64,000 nt of DNA from Motacilla alba alba (taxonomy: Eukaryota > Chordata > Aves > Passeriformes > Motacillidae): the NCBI RefSeq assembly GCF_015832195.1, contig NC_052046.1:42232473-42296472 (forward strand). Direction: 5' to 3'. The notes beneath the pieces were generated by a model. That model made no database searches. It was not told the DNA's origin and saw only the letters and a list, made by a program, of their open reading frames with translations. Position 1 is the stretch's first letter; the number at the start of each line of letters is the position of its first letter. The position numbers and the translations under genes were made by a program. Positions 1 through 12,860 of this stretch are shown piece after piece.

Positions 1-659
1 ATAAAGCCAACTCTCACGATTTCAGAGTGGGAGACAAGCAGTCACAACACTCCTGTATGTCTCTTCAGTGTTTCTGTAGAGGAATAATTTCAGAAGGGCA
101 TAAATATTTTAATTTCACAAGTATTGAGTTTTGATTACAGCTTCATGATTAAATGGACTTCAATAGGAAGGTTAAATTACTCTGTTGAAAGATATTTGGA
201 AGATCTTCCCCTCAGAACAGTCATGTCCTGCACAGATTGTAAAAACTTTAAGGACAAACCACCAAACCACCTCAAGACCATCCCTACCAAGCCACTGCTT
301 CCTCAGGGGACCTCATTCCCTGTCCCCACAAAGAACTGTGCAGGAATGGAGTTTATGTGTGTGTGTGTGTGCTGTGTATGCTGAATGGAAGAGGCGCATG
401 AGAGTCCTTGCTCGTAAGCATTTGGATACCTATAATGCCAAGTATACAAGAAGGGAGGGAATTGATCCCTCTTGTGGAAAGAGCGCTGTCGGAATCCAGA
501 GCATCCCTGTGGGTGCCCTGGATGGCCAGAGCTGCTGGCAGGGGGCTCTGAGACCCTGGCATGCAGCCAAAGACACTCTTGGGGTTTTGATCTTAGCCCA
601 TGGAGCAAGTTACTAACTCTGTGTGAAGAATTACAAGCCACACACACAAGTTAGATAGC
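1..659. other. Intergenic DNA, no gene seen
   Basis: AT-rich sequence with no recognisable exon or transposon. It contains a short (TG)8 microsatellite at 356-371. The small open frames here are either created by that repeat or have no protein-like features. Confidence 0.6.
356..371. repeat. (TG)8 microsatellite
   Basis: Eight uninterrupted TG dinucleotides, followed by a short degenerate TG-rich tail. Confidence 0.95.
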
Positions 660-1158
660 ATAGTAGAGATAATCACGAAGTGAAAGGAAGGATTTTTGAG
701 TGCTGTACAAGGGGGTTTTAAGCCTTGTACGCAGGGGTCCAAGTTTTGTACATGGGGGTCAGGGATTCTAAGGGATGGAGGGATTTGGGTGTGCCCTGTC
801 CTCTTTCTTTCTCCTTCCTAACCTCCATGTCTTTGGTGATGTTGGCACTCACAGATTGGTTTAGTGTAGAAAGTCACTGTTCAATATAGATAGTAGGTAT
901 TGGGGAAAAAGCATAAACATGTAGTACGTAATATATGATATAAAAGATGGCACCAGCCCCCTGGGAGGGCAGTGTGTCTTTGTCTGAGCTGCTGAACGGG
1001 CCACAGCAGTTTGGGAGAAGAATCTTTTAGATAACCAACAATAAACTACCTTGAGAACAGACAACAGAAGACTACTGAGTCTTTCTTTAAAGGCACGGGT
1101 TGGAGGAGAGACTTTTCCATCTTTTGGGGTCACCACGATCCGGGGGTGAAACCCCACA
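660..1158 (+). mobile_element. ERV-K-like LTR, 3' end of a proviral 5' LTR
   Basis: This stretch has the layout of a retroviral LTR read left to right. A TATA box (TATAAAAG) lies at 939-946. A poly(A) signal (AATAAA) lies about 100 bases later at 1,040-1,045. A U5-like segment ends in CCCCACA at 1,158. A primer-binding-site-like sequence follows two bases later, which fixes the right edge. The left edge is uncertain: I see no clear TG start or inverted terminal repeat, and 660 is an estimate. Because the PBS follows, this is the remnant of a 5' LTR rather than a solo LTR. No gag reading frame follows, so the provirus is truncated or decayed. The betaretrovirus-like (ERV-K) class is inferred from the lysine-type PBS and the general layout. 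Confidence 0.7.
939..946 (+). promoter_or_regulatory. TATA box of the LTR promoter
   Basis: TATAAAAG at a proper distance from the AATAAA at 1,040-1,045 for a U3/R boundary near 970. Whether it is still active cannot be told. Confidence 0.55.
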
Positions 1159-1160
1159 TC

Positions 1161-1178
1161 TGGCGTCCCTGGGTGGGC
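1161..1178 (+). other. Retroviral primer-binding site, lysine-tRNA-like
   Basis: TGGCGTCCCTGGGTGGGC follows the LTR end after the dinucleotide TC, the usual PBS position. It opens with TGGCG and resembles the binding site for a lysine tRNA, but has several differences, so it is decayed or belongs to a variant. The following 70 bases or so look like a retroviral leader, and then recognisable viral sequence stops. Confidence 0.55.
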
Positions 1179-1378
1179 AGCAGACCCGACAGAGCGCCTT
1201 GTGGATGAAGGTGACTAAGCCCATAACAGCTTAGTCCAGCAGGCCAGCTGGACACAGGTATTTCTGAAAAGTCAGTAGCTCCTGTTAACGTGCTGGTAGC
1301 GTGTTGAGTGCCCTCATGCTGTGAGAGACTTCAGCTCTCTAGAAAAGGCCAGTGCCTACCAGAGGTGCTTTTGTAGCT

Positions 1379-1462
1379 CCAGAGGGTGACTTAGTTCACT
1401 TGTTTTAGGATAACAGTATCCAGAGGGTGACTTAGTTCACTTGTTTTAGGATAACAGTATCC
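1379..1462. repeat. Perfect tandem duplication, 2 x 41 bases
   Basis: The unit starting CCAGAGGGTGACTTAG occurs twice with a period of exactly 41 bases and no mismatches that I can see. The identity of the copies points to a recent duplication. Confidence 0.9.
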
Positions 1463-4400
1463 CTTCCCCCACTGAACTTTGATGTATCTCTAAACTGAAA
1501 CATTTCTTATGAGGAGAGTTTCAAATAAATCCTATCCATGCTATCCATAGCTCAGAAAGAATTAAACCCCCTCTAAATATCAGCTGCTCTTGTCAGGTTG
1601 GGTTTATTCCTGGAGCTGCTCTTGTCTCTGCTAGGCCAGGCATTTAACAGAAGCTGATGATGCCACATGAATGTGGCAAATCAAGAAGACCCCCAAAGAA
1701 GAAATAAATCGAGAAGACTCCTAAAGCTGTGGACAAAAATGAAGGTGGTCAGACAATTAAAAGCAAAGAAGAAACTGTCATACTCATGGAATTAGAATTA
1801 TTTTTTTCCCTGACTGCATCACAAGATGTTCTCAAAGATTTTCTTTGAAATATGTACCTAGTGACAGCTGTGTCTGTCCTCTTTATGTGCTGACTGCATT
1901 GAAGATCTTCTTGGAAGTACAAGCTACATTCATAGAGGCAATACAAAAAAGCAATTACTATTTTTTTTTACAGTCAGTTTTTGATTTCAATTTGATTTTA
2001 AAGAGTATTACAGTGATGTGTACTACAATAGAGATAATAATGGTTCTGTGACCATTTTGATTACAAAGTCTGATTTTAAGGAAATTAACTCAGCTGTACT
2101 ATTTATACTGGGCAGATTATTGATAAAAGGAATCCTGAGTAAAAGAAGTAACAAAAGGAATGTAAATGAAGTTATTCTTATGCAGGTGTAGTGATGAATT
2201 ACAGCCTGCTTTTGACTGTCTGAATGATTAATAGTGCTTCTCTCATACTGCATGAGCTCAGGTAGACACATTGTAGGATAAAGTTCAGTGTAGAACTGCT
2301 GAATAAACAGTGCTGACCTCATTAGACAACAGAGAGGTTTTGGGTGCACATCTAGAGCTGTGATGCTGATATACTGGTGTTCTGGTGACTAGAATCACAG
2401 CTCAAGAAAGGCCAATCAAACAAATCAAGAGGGGCTGGAGAGAGGTAGAGCACAGCATCCCTAATCCAGCAGCAATGCCATTGATGATATTAATTATGGT
2501 TCAGTCTAGTTTGGACCGTACTGAACAGAACAGGAGCTAATAAATTCTGTCCCTTCCCAAGTTCTCTATCATTAAATCTAAAGCAATAAAGGCTTGCTCC
2601 CCAGAAAAGCTGGTAAATTAAGTTGCAATACCTTTTCCAACACATATTCCTGGCCATTTTCTTTTAGCATTCATGTTAAAAAAACATTTACCTTAATTCC
2701 CATGGCAGTTACTTCTCAGAGCCATTTAATTAAGCCAAAGAATAATAAGTGAAGTGTTAATAGCATCCTTAAGGTAGCAGATCTTTTTCTAGCCTAAGTG
2801 AAATGTGTAAGCAACAAGGTGACCAAGAGTGGCTCATATGCCTTCCTCTCCAGAGATTCAGCAGGTTCAGGCATCCAGAGCTGCAGGCAGCACATTTCTT
2901 CTTACAGGACTCAAGTACTGCATCAAAAGGGCATTCCAGCTTTGGTCAGAGCTGTAGGCTTTATTTTGTATTGTACAGAGTAGGCTTATCATCTCTAAGG
3001 AGGCAACACAAGTCTGTGCTGATGCATATGACTAACTGGATGTGTGTTATCAGGCTGTTACCAGCACTATAAATCAAGTAGACAGATGCCATCCTATGTA
3101 ATGTCTACATGCACTTCACAGAGTGATGTGGGCCACAGTCAATCATTTGGGCTGCCAGACATATTCAAAGTTAATTCAGATGTTCGGATCTAGAAATGGC
3201 TAGATCTCAAAGTCACCTAAGTAAGATTTACAACAGAGCAATCCAGCACTGCAAGTCTTACAGCTTTTCAGACTGCTAGGGTCCATTGAAAAGCATCTTT
3301 ATGCCTAGGACTTTCACAAGAGATTCTCATTGAAGAAGACAAAATCAACAAAGGCTGTCTTATTTCCAAGGACAGAAATTAGCAGATGAACCATTCTATT
3401 CTTCTCTGATTTTTCTCTGTGCTAAGACAGTGCCTCCAGACCAAGTCACCAAGTCAACCACAATTGATAGCAAAACTCTTCATCAGGCACAGTAGAGCTG
3501 CCTCTTGAAGGCAATGCTCTAAGTAAGGGGAATTTAGTCTTTCCAGCGGGTTCTTATACGATTGAATAATGACCACTTTTTTCATGTCTATGCAGCTTCC
3601 TATCTCTAGGTAGCTACCAAGAACCTGCTATGACTCTAGTAGTAAATGATTTTCTTCTCTGTGTCAGGAGAAAAGAAGTTTTGGAGTTTAGCAAAAGTGA
3701 TTACACTTTTGAAAAAATTAAATCTACAGCCTGTTGACAGGTTAGAAACTTCCAAAAAGTTCCAAAGTCTGGTATCATCAGTCACAACAATGATGAGTCA
3801 TAGGTTCTTTGTTTCTGAATTAAGCTGTCTGTATTTTGAAGGGGGGTATTTTTTCCTTGCATCTTAAACAGTAATGTTCCTACAAAGGATAATAATGCCA
3901 AAAAAGTCATACTCTTTTTTTCCTGTATCTTAAACCAAGCTCTTTTTGTCCAGTTCCACACAACTATCTTTGAGTGAACATGTTCCTCCTAATGCAGTGT
4001 TTGAACAGGCTCAGTGCAATGTTTCCGCTGACTTCCACAGCTCTTGCTTCATTTAAGCAAGAGGCATCATTAAAGGCATCATTCTTGCCTTTATATTTGG
4101 AACTTAGTTTCTAAAAAAAACCCCTTTGGCAAGATTTCTACTTCTGTTACTCGAGATCATTTTCTGCCATCTTCTTTCCCTCAAGAATGGTTTTTTTAAC
4201 CCACTAAGATCCATTTGTATCAAGAGGAAGCTTGAATATTGAAGAGAACAGAGAAAAAAATGGTGCCAGTAAAGGGTTACATCTTCAAAAGCATTGTCTT
4301 TCCTCTTGGTTTTGACTAAACAAATTAAATGTTCACTTGAGTCTCTTGTAAAGCAACAAAAACCACTGTTCTGAGGCTGCCACTCAAAAGATGCCCAGCT

Positions 4401-6980
4401 GTGCTTCTAGTTCTTGAATTCCTTTTACTGCCTAACATTCCTTGGGATCTGGGAGGCACTAAAGGTGTATGTGTGTGTATGTATGAGCTGAATCTTGCAC
4501 CAGTTGTAAACAAATTTGTGAAAATACGGATGTTCTGCCGGTAGGGGAACTTTTTGTTGAATATTTATTTATGGCATTAAATTAATGCTACTGTTTCTAC
4601 AGATTCTAGCATAACAAGAGACATTATACAGCTTGCTATTTGTACCATACCAGGTCAGACACACAGGACCATAACTGACTCCATGTTCACTTTCTCTGAC
4701 AGGGCATTAACATCAGCCTGTAAGGTACCTCAGACTGTGAACAAAAGTTCATTGTCCCTAAATTTAAATTTGTGTTTGACTTTCTAGTATTTCCCAATTT
4801 TTTCCTAGACCTCTGAAAGTGTCTGAAATTGGGTGCATAGGATGTGACTGGCTGTAAAGAAAGTAATTAGGTGAGATGCTTAATGTGAGCTCTTCCCTGC
4901 ACTCTCCACTCCCAGTGGGTTGTGAAAAACACTCTTTTTCTCTCCGAGAAATTGCATCATTAGAATGTTTACACTTCTTCCTCACTTTTCTTGAAAATTT
5001 TAGAAAGCCATATGTGGGTTTATTTTCTCAAATTGGTCTTTCAATTCTGACTGTGATTCTCTAGAGAAAGAACAGGGATTCTCTAGAGTGAGAATCAATC
5101 AAGATTGAAATACAACACTCAGCAGCTATTTGAAATCTCAACCTTCTTCAAGTTATATATGACAGGAGGAAATAACTCCTGCATCAGTAAGTGCAGCCTT
5201 AGAATCTTAGTGCATTAGAGAACACCTTTTATAAATATACAGAGACCAAATTTCACAGAAGACTTGTAGATTTTCATTTTAAGCTGCCTTTAATTAATTA
5301 TTTGTTCATTATCAGCTGTCGTTCTGCTGGCTGCAAGTCCACATGAATGTGGAAAATTCCTAATGTGAGGTAGCATTACCAGTTTTGTGGGTCTGTCAGT
5401 ACTGTAGTAGGGAAGGTAAAGATGAATTTAATTCCAGGTCTTGACTCCCAAGACAGACTACAGATTTTGGCTATTCTCTTTCCAGATCTCAGAGGAACAT
5501 CTGTGATATATCCTAGGCCCAGCACGTTTGAAGTTTTCATGATACGCCACACTTCCTTGGGGTCTTTCTTAATTGAATTTGTGTGAGGAAAGCAATTGCA
5601 TGACACATGGACCATTCAACAGATGCTCCCTCAAGTCATGAGCCAGTAGCTGGGAAATGTGAATAATTGCTGGAGTTGAGAGTCCTGGCAATTAGAGCAA
5701 TCACAGGTGGAATTCCTGACTGGTCTTCAGGAGTTGTGCAAAACAGAGGGAAAAACAGCATTCTGTGGACAGGTGCTGTGTGTTTCTGAGGCAGTTTGTC
5801 AGGCTTACTCAAACTGACTTAAAACAAAAGCATAGCCCTGCTCTCAGGTGAATTACTTGCATCCTGGTTTTGGGCAAACCATGCCTGTGACTCCTGGTCC
5901 TCTAATCTCCTGTTTTGTGGCTTACAGAACAGTGTTAGAACAGTGTCTCTTTCAAGACTTTACAAGAAATGTAGACAAGAATAATTCCAGGTGAGGAAGG
6001 ACAGTAAAAGGATATAATTTGGGACCTTCTGCCAGAGAAACAAGTTGTCCCCTGAACTGAGTTTGCTCTAGTGTACAGAAGTAAGCCCTAGGTTGCATGG
6101 GAAGCCAGCCTTTCTGGATGATGGCTTGATGATTAAGCAATCATTTTTTTTCTCCCAACAAGCAGCTACGTTTCTGGTTCAGTCTTTGGGCCATTCACTG
6201 TGCTGGGTAGTATTGCAAGAGAATCGAGTAATTGCCACAGAAATTACGGAAGACAGAGGGCTTTGGACTATAGATAAGAAGCAATGGTCACCTCCACTAC
6301 ATGCAACCATCAACAAACAGATGAACTCTCCAGCACCAGGTGGGACAGAAGAAATGCATCTCCCCTTGAAACAGATGCCATTTATTTGAGAAAGCTTGCT
6401 GTATGACAAAAGGTAGACCTATGTATTTAGAGCTAAAGCGCTCCACTTCTAGACTTTGAGACCCTTTGCATGTCCTGAGGGAACAAATCTTTATAGAAAT
6501 AGAAGGCTTCGCAGGATTCATCAGATCCTGGTCTTTCCTGTTCAGAACTCCAACAAGGCACTCCAGGGCCCATGTTAGGAAGTTCAGCTAAAACAGAAGT
6601 TCCAGAGTCAGTGCTTGTGGAAAGGTCTGTTGAACAGTTTCAACAAAAGTGGGTAATGAATAAAGAAGCTGTGACATGACACACTTACTACTGTGGAGAT
6701 TTAATAATTTGTGTTAACTTTGGGTTTTTTGCTACCAAGCTTGTATTTTGTTGGACTTGTGTGAGATGATTTCCAGGGACACATTTGCAAAATTTCTGCT
6801 TTTCATTTAGGAGTTTGACTTGTGGCACTGCTTTGAACTTTACTGATTCTGCTTCACACCAGAGAAAGGGTGTGTATACCCTAAGTCCAAAGCATATAAC
6901 TCGAATTGAAGATATTTCTCCTCCTCCCTTTTTTTCAGCAATGACCCTTTTGCAGATACCAATCCAAGGTTTAGGGGAGA
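1463..6980. other. Intergenic AT-rich DNA, no gene seen
   Basis: About 5.5 kb without a recognisable exon, RNA gene or transposon. Open frames are all under about 110 codons and have no domain-like composition. Small runs of T and A are present. Old unrecognised repeats or conserved non-coding elements may lie here, but I cannot tell them from unique DNA by eye. Confidence 0.55.
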
Positions 6981-7022
6981 AACCCTTCCTGCTTCTCCAC
7001 AACCAGAGAAGCAGGAAGGTTT
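6981..7022. repeat. Inverted repeat (hairpin), about 17-base arms
   Basis: The left arm 6,981-6,997 (ending TTCCTGCTTCTC) pairs with the right arm 7,006-7,022 (starting GAGAAGCAGGAA) across an 8-base loop, with one mismatch. The arms have no poly-T or gene context that would suggest a terminator. Confidence 0.85.
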
Positions 7023-10000
7023 TTTCTGTGTGGGCTCAGGTGGAAATTCCAGTTGCTGATGGAATTGTCATCTTTGCACCTGGACCTGCACCTAATTCTT
7101 TCTGTCTCTTGGTTTTATCTGTGATCTTTAATGTGACATTAATTCAATTTTGTGGAGAATCTAAGAATAAAATTTAATTTCTGTTTTTGCTAAAATTCAT
7201 TTGTGCCTAATAAATACCACTAATAGTGAAAGATATTCTTGTACAGAGATAATTGTGTCACAGAAGAGAATTAAGAAATAGACAGAAACCTTTCCATCTT
7301 TCAAAGGTTATGCCTGTCTCAATAATCACACATGTCCTGAGACTGGCTAATTGATATTACTGAAACCACAGCTAGAAGGACAAATTGTATTTCTGATGTG
7401 TTAATGAAAATGAAATTAGAAACTCAAAAAGTCAAATACCCGTTTCAGTTCACACACAATTTACTCTTACTCCTATTTCAGCATATTCAGTAGCTAATCA
7501 TCATATTCTCTTCCTTTCATGCAGACAGTTTGATGAGGTCAATGAATGGTCAAGCGAAGCCCCCATATTAACATTCAAGGGCAGACATAGTCTTGGAAAA
7601 GGAGGCAGCTGTCAACTGGAGGTTTTTTTCCCTGTTAAATTCTGCTTTGTGATTAGCTCTTTTTACTGCTGAGAGTAATAAAATACAATAGTGGTATTCT
7701 TTAATGGAGATGGCCACATTTTTCTTCTGCTGCATTTATTGCATTTACATGAGAAACTGCTGTTCAAACCCTGACCTAAAATGATCTGTTTATCACGATC
7801 ATATTTCTTGCTTTGTATTTGATGTGGTGAGGTTTTTATCTATCTGACCCCGCTTTCTTCTTTGCATTAGTGAATTTAGGCCTTTCCTAAAGAGGGCCTA
7901 AACACATTCACAGGTAAGAACCATCTTTCAGAAATCTTAAAACCAACTTCTGCAAGGCATTCACCAGTGGTGAGGTCCTGACACCCAGAACCTCTTGAAG
8001 TTTGCTTGAAGGATGTGCATGTGATATTTCACAGAGTGGGGCACACTTGACAGCCACTCTCCTAACTTGAAAGTAACCCACATCAGCAAGAAGTTGCAAG
8101 CATATGTGCCTTGAGATGTTATCTCTGTGGGACATGCAGATGCTCTCATCTTTCAAAACCCATTGGCTTCCCTTGAAGATATGTGTGAGGCCTGCTGTTG
8201 GTTGAGGTACCAGAACAAGGGCTGGAACCTCAGGTGAGAATCTGTGACCTGTAAGTGCTTTTCCTTGCTCCTCACTAAAAAACTCTGCCATATGTGAGTG
8301 CTGTACTAAGTGATGTGTGTCTGAAAGAGCTGAGGCCATGGAGGGAAGTGAACCTACACCCTTGAGCTATTTTGACTAAAGAGAAAGAGCTGGTTTGTGA
8401 CAAATGTAAACTGAATGTGGTAACCATGATTAACCTCAGAATTAAGACACTGAATCTGCTGGGTGGTAAGAAAAATGTATCTGTGACTTTGGGGGTCCAG
8501 TGGTTTGCGGTTTCATTCTTATAATCTCTTCCAAATGTTGGAGTGATGAGTCAGCTGGGCAGGAGGTACACAAGATGGTGAATGACTGGTTGACCACTCC
8601 CTGGATTTTCCCATCATCTCTTTACCTTAGGGAAAAGAAGTCTTGGAATACAGTGGACACTGCTAACCTGATTAGACTTCTTCCAGGAAGGGGCAGTGGA
8701 GCTGTAGGAGGTGGTGTGCTGAAAATGAAGTGGTATTTGTATGACTTTGCAAAAGTCAAAGAACTTCCCCTTTTCCATATATAGTGTCACTGGAGGTCTG
8801 ATTTGTGAACAGTTCACTTTTGGACTTCATTCTGTCATTGTGTCTGCTGTTTGTATGTGAAATGTCTTACAAGATGAGGTAATCTGAATTGTCATTCTAG
8901 AAGATTGTCTGTACTAGAAGACTGATGCTTCTTCATAAACAGGTGTGTGAGGAAGCCTGGTTAACTGGCAGATATGCAACAAAATACTTGTAATCTCTAA
9001 ACCAACAGCTGAGATACCCAAGCACTCAAAGCAAGTAGTTCTGTATTCTTCACCTTCCTGTTGGCATCAAAGATATTTTTTTATCTGGATTCTTGTGCTG
9101 GTCAGTTATCATAATTTTGATCAGTTTAATGAAATATTTGTGACTCTTTCTCTTCACTGATTCAGATTAGCATCACAAGTCAGTGTCCTCCAAAAGAATA
9201 AATTAGCCATTAATAGCTTGCCAGGCAGATGCTTCTCCTTCATTTCATATGGTCCACTGTTTAATACCAGGAAACTTCCAGCAGTGGCCTGTGCTACAAA
9301 TCTGCATAAAGCTGATTGTGATCCTGCTTTCATTCCATCATACTCTCATTCCGACACTCTCATTTCTCAGACTAAATTCCCATACTCTCATTTCTTTGCC
9401 TCCAGTACAACATTTTTCAGTTTCTTTAGATTCATAATCAGTTGCTTGCTTGTAATTTCCTGTGCTTGTTGAAAATCACATGACTTAAAGGTATTGTCAC
9501 TAAGTATAGAAATGCAGTTGTTTTCATGTAGAATTCCTCAAAGCCAGGTCTGTAACCTAGCAGCAATTAAAAAATGGAAGTTGTTGATTCCCTCTCTTGC
9601 TGTAGTGGAGAAGGAAGCCCATGCATTTATGATAAACACTTCAAATATTACAGATTTTGCAAGTGAAATTGAAGACACCTTTCATTTAATATTTTTTCCC
9701 TTCCCCTTTTCTCCCTCATAGTGTCACTATAAGGCAAAGATAAGGCTCTTTGACTGCTTTAACTGCATTTTCATATATGGATTTCATTTTAAGTGTAACT
9801 CTAACTTCCCTGTGTTTTTGATGCTTATTTCTGCATAATTACACCATCTGTGCAATTTAATTCACTAATACATACTCTGCCCTTTAACTCCTTTTAAATG
9901 TCACTCAGAAGGGAATTCAAAGTATACTTTAACACCACAAACCACCTGATGGCTTAAAATTAAGGTTTTTTTCCCTGCTGCTGCTTTATAAATGAGCAAT

Positions 10001-10734
10001 TAAGTCACTTAACAACTGCTCCCAGAGCTGACTTCCCTCTAAGTTTACTTGCAAGGGGAATTAATTTGGTCTTAATTTCTAGAGCAGCCCTTTCCCCAAG
10101 CAATGTTTCCTTTAGACCTGTGCAAGCCATTAGACCACTTCTAGTCAGCTTACCAACATTGTGGAAAAAGTTGGTGATGCTTTCAGGCTGTCCTGGTATA
10201 ATGTTAGGTGTAGGACCACAATAACATCTATTCTCTTATCCACAATCTAAATAGACTGCAGGGGTTTTTAGGGTAGAATTTGACCTATGTCATGGAGAAA
10301 CAAATCCTTCCAGTAATGAAAGCACCCTCAGGATATTCTGATATCTGAAAGAAAATCTCAAGACAATCTCAAGGACAAGAGAATATTTAATACTGCAGTG
10401 GCAGCTGCAGATAGTGGCAAGCATTATGTTCCTGTATTAATCCCTCTCTACTAATAGATCTGCTTGTGAATTCTCTTTCTATTGGGATGAGCTTTTAATG
10501 AGCTTGACTTTTGCTCATACATATGTAGTAATCTACATATTTATTTATTTCTAAGGTCTATGAGGAGAGTAAAATATTTTTTGATTGTTTATAATAACAA
10601 GAACACTTCCAACCCAAGCATTTGATGCTCCATGATCTCTGCCATGGGACAAATATTTCTTGTGCCAGCTGATTAAAACAAAATCCTATGGGCTCCTTTC
10701 CTCCTTTCTTTGCTCAGCTGGCATGTATTGTCAT
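7023..10734. other. Intergenic DNA, no gene seen
   Basis: About 3.7 kb of AT-rich sequence. No recognisable exon, RNA gene or mobile element. The longest open frame (minus strand, 7,908-8,339) shows no family resemblance that I can recognise. Confidence 0.55.
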
Positions 10735-12860
10735 GATTGTTGCCCTCCTTTGGACACATTTTAATATTTTTTATATCCTTCCTATATTGTGAAAGACTGC
10801 ACACACCTGATGTGAAGCTACACCAATCTGAGTCTCATGGGATAATCACTGCTTTGGACTGCTTAGATACAGTGCACTTAATAAAATACTTAAAGGCTCC
10901 CGGGCACATTGTTGACTCACACTGAGCTAATCATCAAGGAAAGCCCCTAATTCCCTTTCTGCAGTGCTGTACTCCAGCCTCTAGTCTCCAAAGCTGTACA
11001 GACATTGGGGATTGCACCATTTCAAGAGCTGAATCCAGGCATTTATCTTAAATATGGTTAAATATGGTTGGGGAATCCTGGCACTCTATCAAGAGCTCTC
11101 TGTAAGACCACTGTATGCTCAAGGGAGTCCACAGCTCATCCTAGCTTAGCTGACTGCTGCAAACCTGCTTAATGCACACTAAGCTCTGGTGTCCAGGTCA
11201 CTGACAAAAATGTTGAAGGGAGCAGGGCACAGCAGTAGTGACTGATCACCAGATGTTACCCTGTTTGGTACAGCTCTTTGAGCTAGGGGCTTCAAGGCAA
11301 CTGTTCATGCAATACGTGGATATGGGGCACTTTGTCCAGAAGGATACAGTGAAAGTCAGAGTCAAAAGCCATTAGAAAATAAAAACCCACACACATCCAC
11401 TGCCTTTCATTTGTCCTCTACATGTGTAACCTTTTCATAAAAGGATGTTAAGATAGCACAGCATGACTGTCCCTGCACAAACCCATGTTTGCTTTGACTA
11501 ATAACTGCATTCCCTCTGAAATACTTTTCAATAACTCCCAGAATAATATTCTACATAATTTTTCCAGACTGAACAGAGATTGACAGGCCTGTAATTACCA
11601 GGGTCTTCTTTCTTGCCCTTCTTGAAAATAGGAATAATATTTACTAGCTTCCCATTGACTGAGACCTCTTCAGATTCACAAGACTGTAGATAAACAATGA
11701 GGTCCTGCAATACCATCAGCCATCTCTTTCACTATCCTGGGATGAATCCTATTGGGCCCCATAGACTTCTGTGCATTCATCTGCAGTGGAAAATTCAGTA
11801 CAAATTCAAAGTTGACTGGGAGCATATAATTTTCACAGTTGTGGTCCTCCGCCTGAAGCTCCAGAGGTCACAAGGCCCTCCATTGACGTTAGAGACAAAT
11901 GTGAAGAAGGAATGGAATGTTGCTGCTTTATCTTCATCTCTATTTGTGAGGTGACCGACTTCCTCATCCAATGGACAATTTTTTTGCTGTTAAAATACAA
12001 ACACTTTAAAAAGCCATTCTGCCATCTTCCATAGTACGTCTGTCTCCAGCTCCAGCTGTCAATGTGAATTTTGTCTCTACAGCATCTCAGTAGTCCTGTG
12101 TAGTCTAAAGTTTCTGCCAAAACCCTACAAATCTTTTCCTCCATGTTCAAGAAGAAAATTCCTGTCCAGCCAAGTGAATTTTTTCCTTGCTTGATTGAAT
12201 TTTTGCACATACTTCTGCTCCTCCATTCTCAAAAGATAGCTCTTAAAACTGATCAGCATTTATGGACCCCAATACCCTTGAAAACCAGTTCGTAGGGGAC
12301 TTTTCTAACTAGTTTCCTGAACAATCTAAAGCCTACTCTTCCAAAAGCTACAGTAGTAGCTCTGCTGACAGTTTTCTGCATGCCACCAGTCTTTAAGTTC
12401 ATCATTTAATGTTCACAGTAGCCAAGTCAGCCACTGATTATCATAGCACCTGCAAGACCATTTTATTTACAAACAACACATGTGGGAAGTTGAGTTTGCC
12501 CATAAGAACAACTGATCTAGAGGTTTCCCTAAACCTTTCAGAATAATCATACATTACTGCCACCATCCTGGCTGGGTGACCTGTTGTAGACCCCCAGAAT
12601 TGCTTCCACATTGTTATTTTGTTCATTTTTCTACTATTTTTACCCAGAAAGTCTCAACATGTCCCCAGTGGCAAGTGCTGTAAAGTCCAGTCCCGCTTTA
12701 CACTGTGTGCTATCCCTTAGCCCCATTTTCCCTGCCTGTCTCTGCTGAAAATCCTGTTACTGACCATCATAGCATTCCAGTCTTCCCACAAAGGCTCACT
12801 TATACCACTGAGATAATCACAGTCCCCTCTCTAGTAAAGAACTTGGCTGAGGGAGAAGGA
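10735..12860 (-). mobile_element. CR1 LINE fragment, endonuclease to reverse transcriptase
   Basis: A decayed copy of the avian CR1 non-LTR retrotransposon, read on the minus strand so that its 5' side is at high coordinates. On the minus strand near 11,600 the reverse transcriptase motif IPIFKKGKKEDPGNYRPV is intact, and just upstream (about 11,700-11,760) a frame reads MGPNRIHPRIVKEMADG, the start of the RT domain. Around 11,190-11,210 there is a piece reading like FNIFVSDL, the RT core just after the catalytic region. Between 12,440 and 12,800 the sequence matches the end of the endonuclease domain. Between 10,735 and 11,100 it matches the 3' part of the element. The reading frame is broken many times, so it is dead. 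Its length, about 2.1 kb, is long for a CR1 copy, since most are 5'-truncated to a few hundred bases. Confidence 0.85.

Noticed and set aside
1379..1462. CRISPR-like or satellite interpretation of the tandem repeat
   Set aside because: There are only two units and no spacers, in a vertebrate genome. It is a simple duplication.
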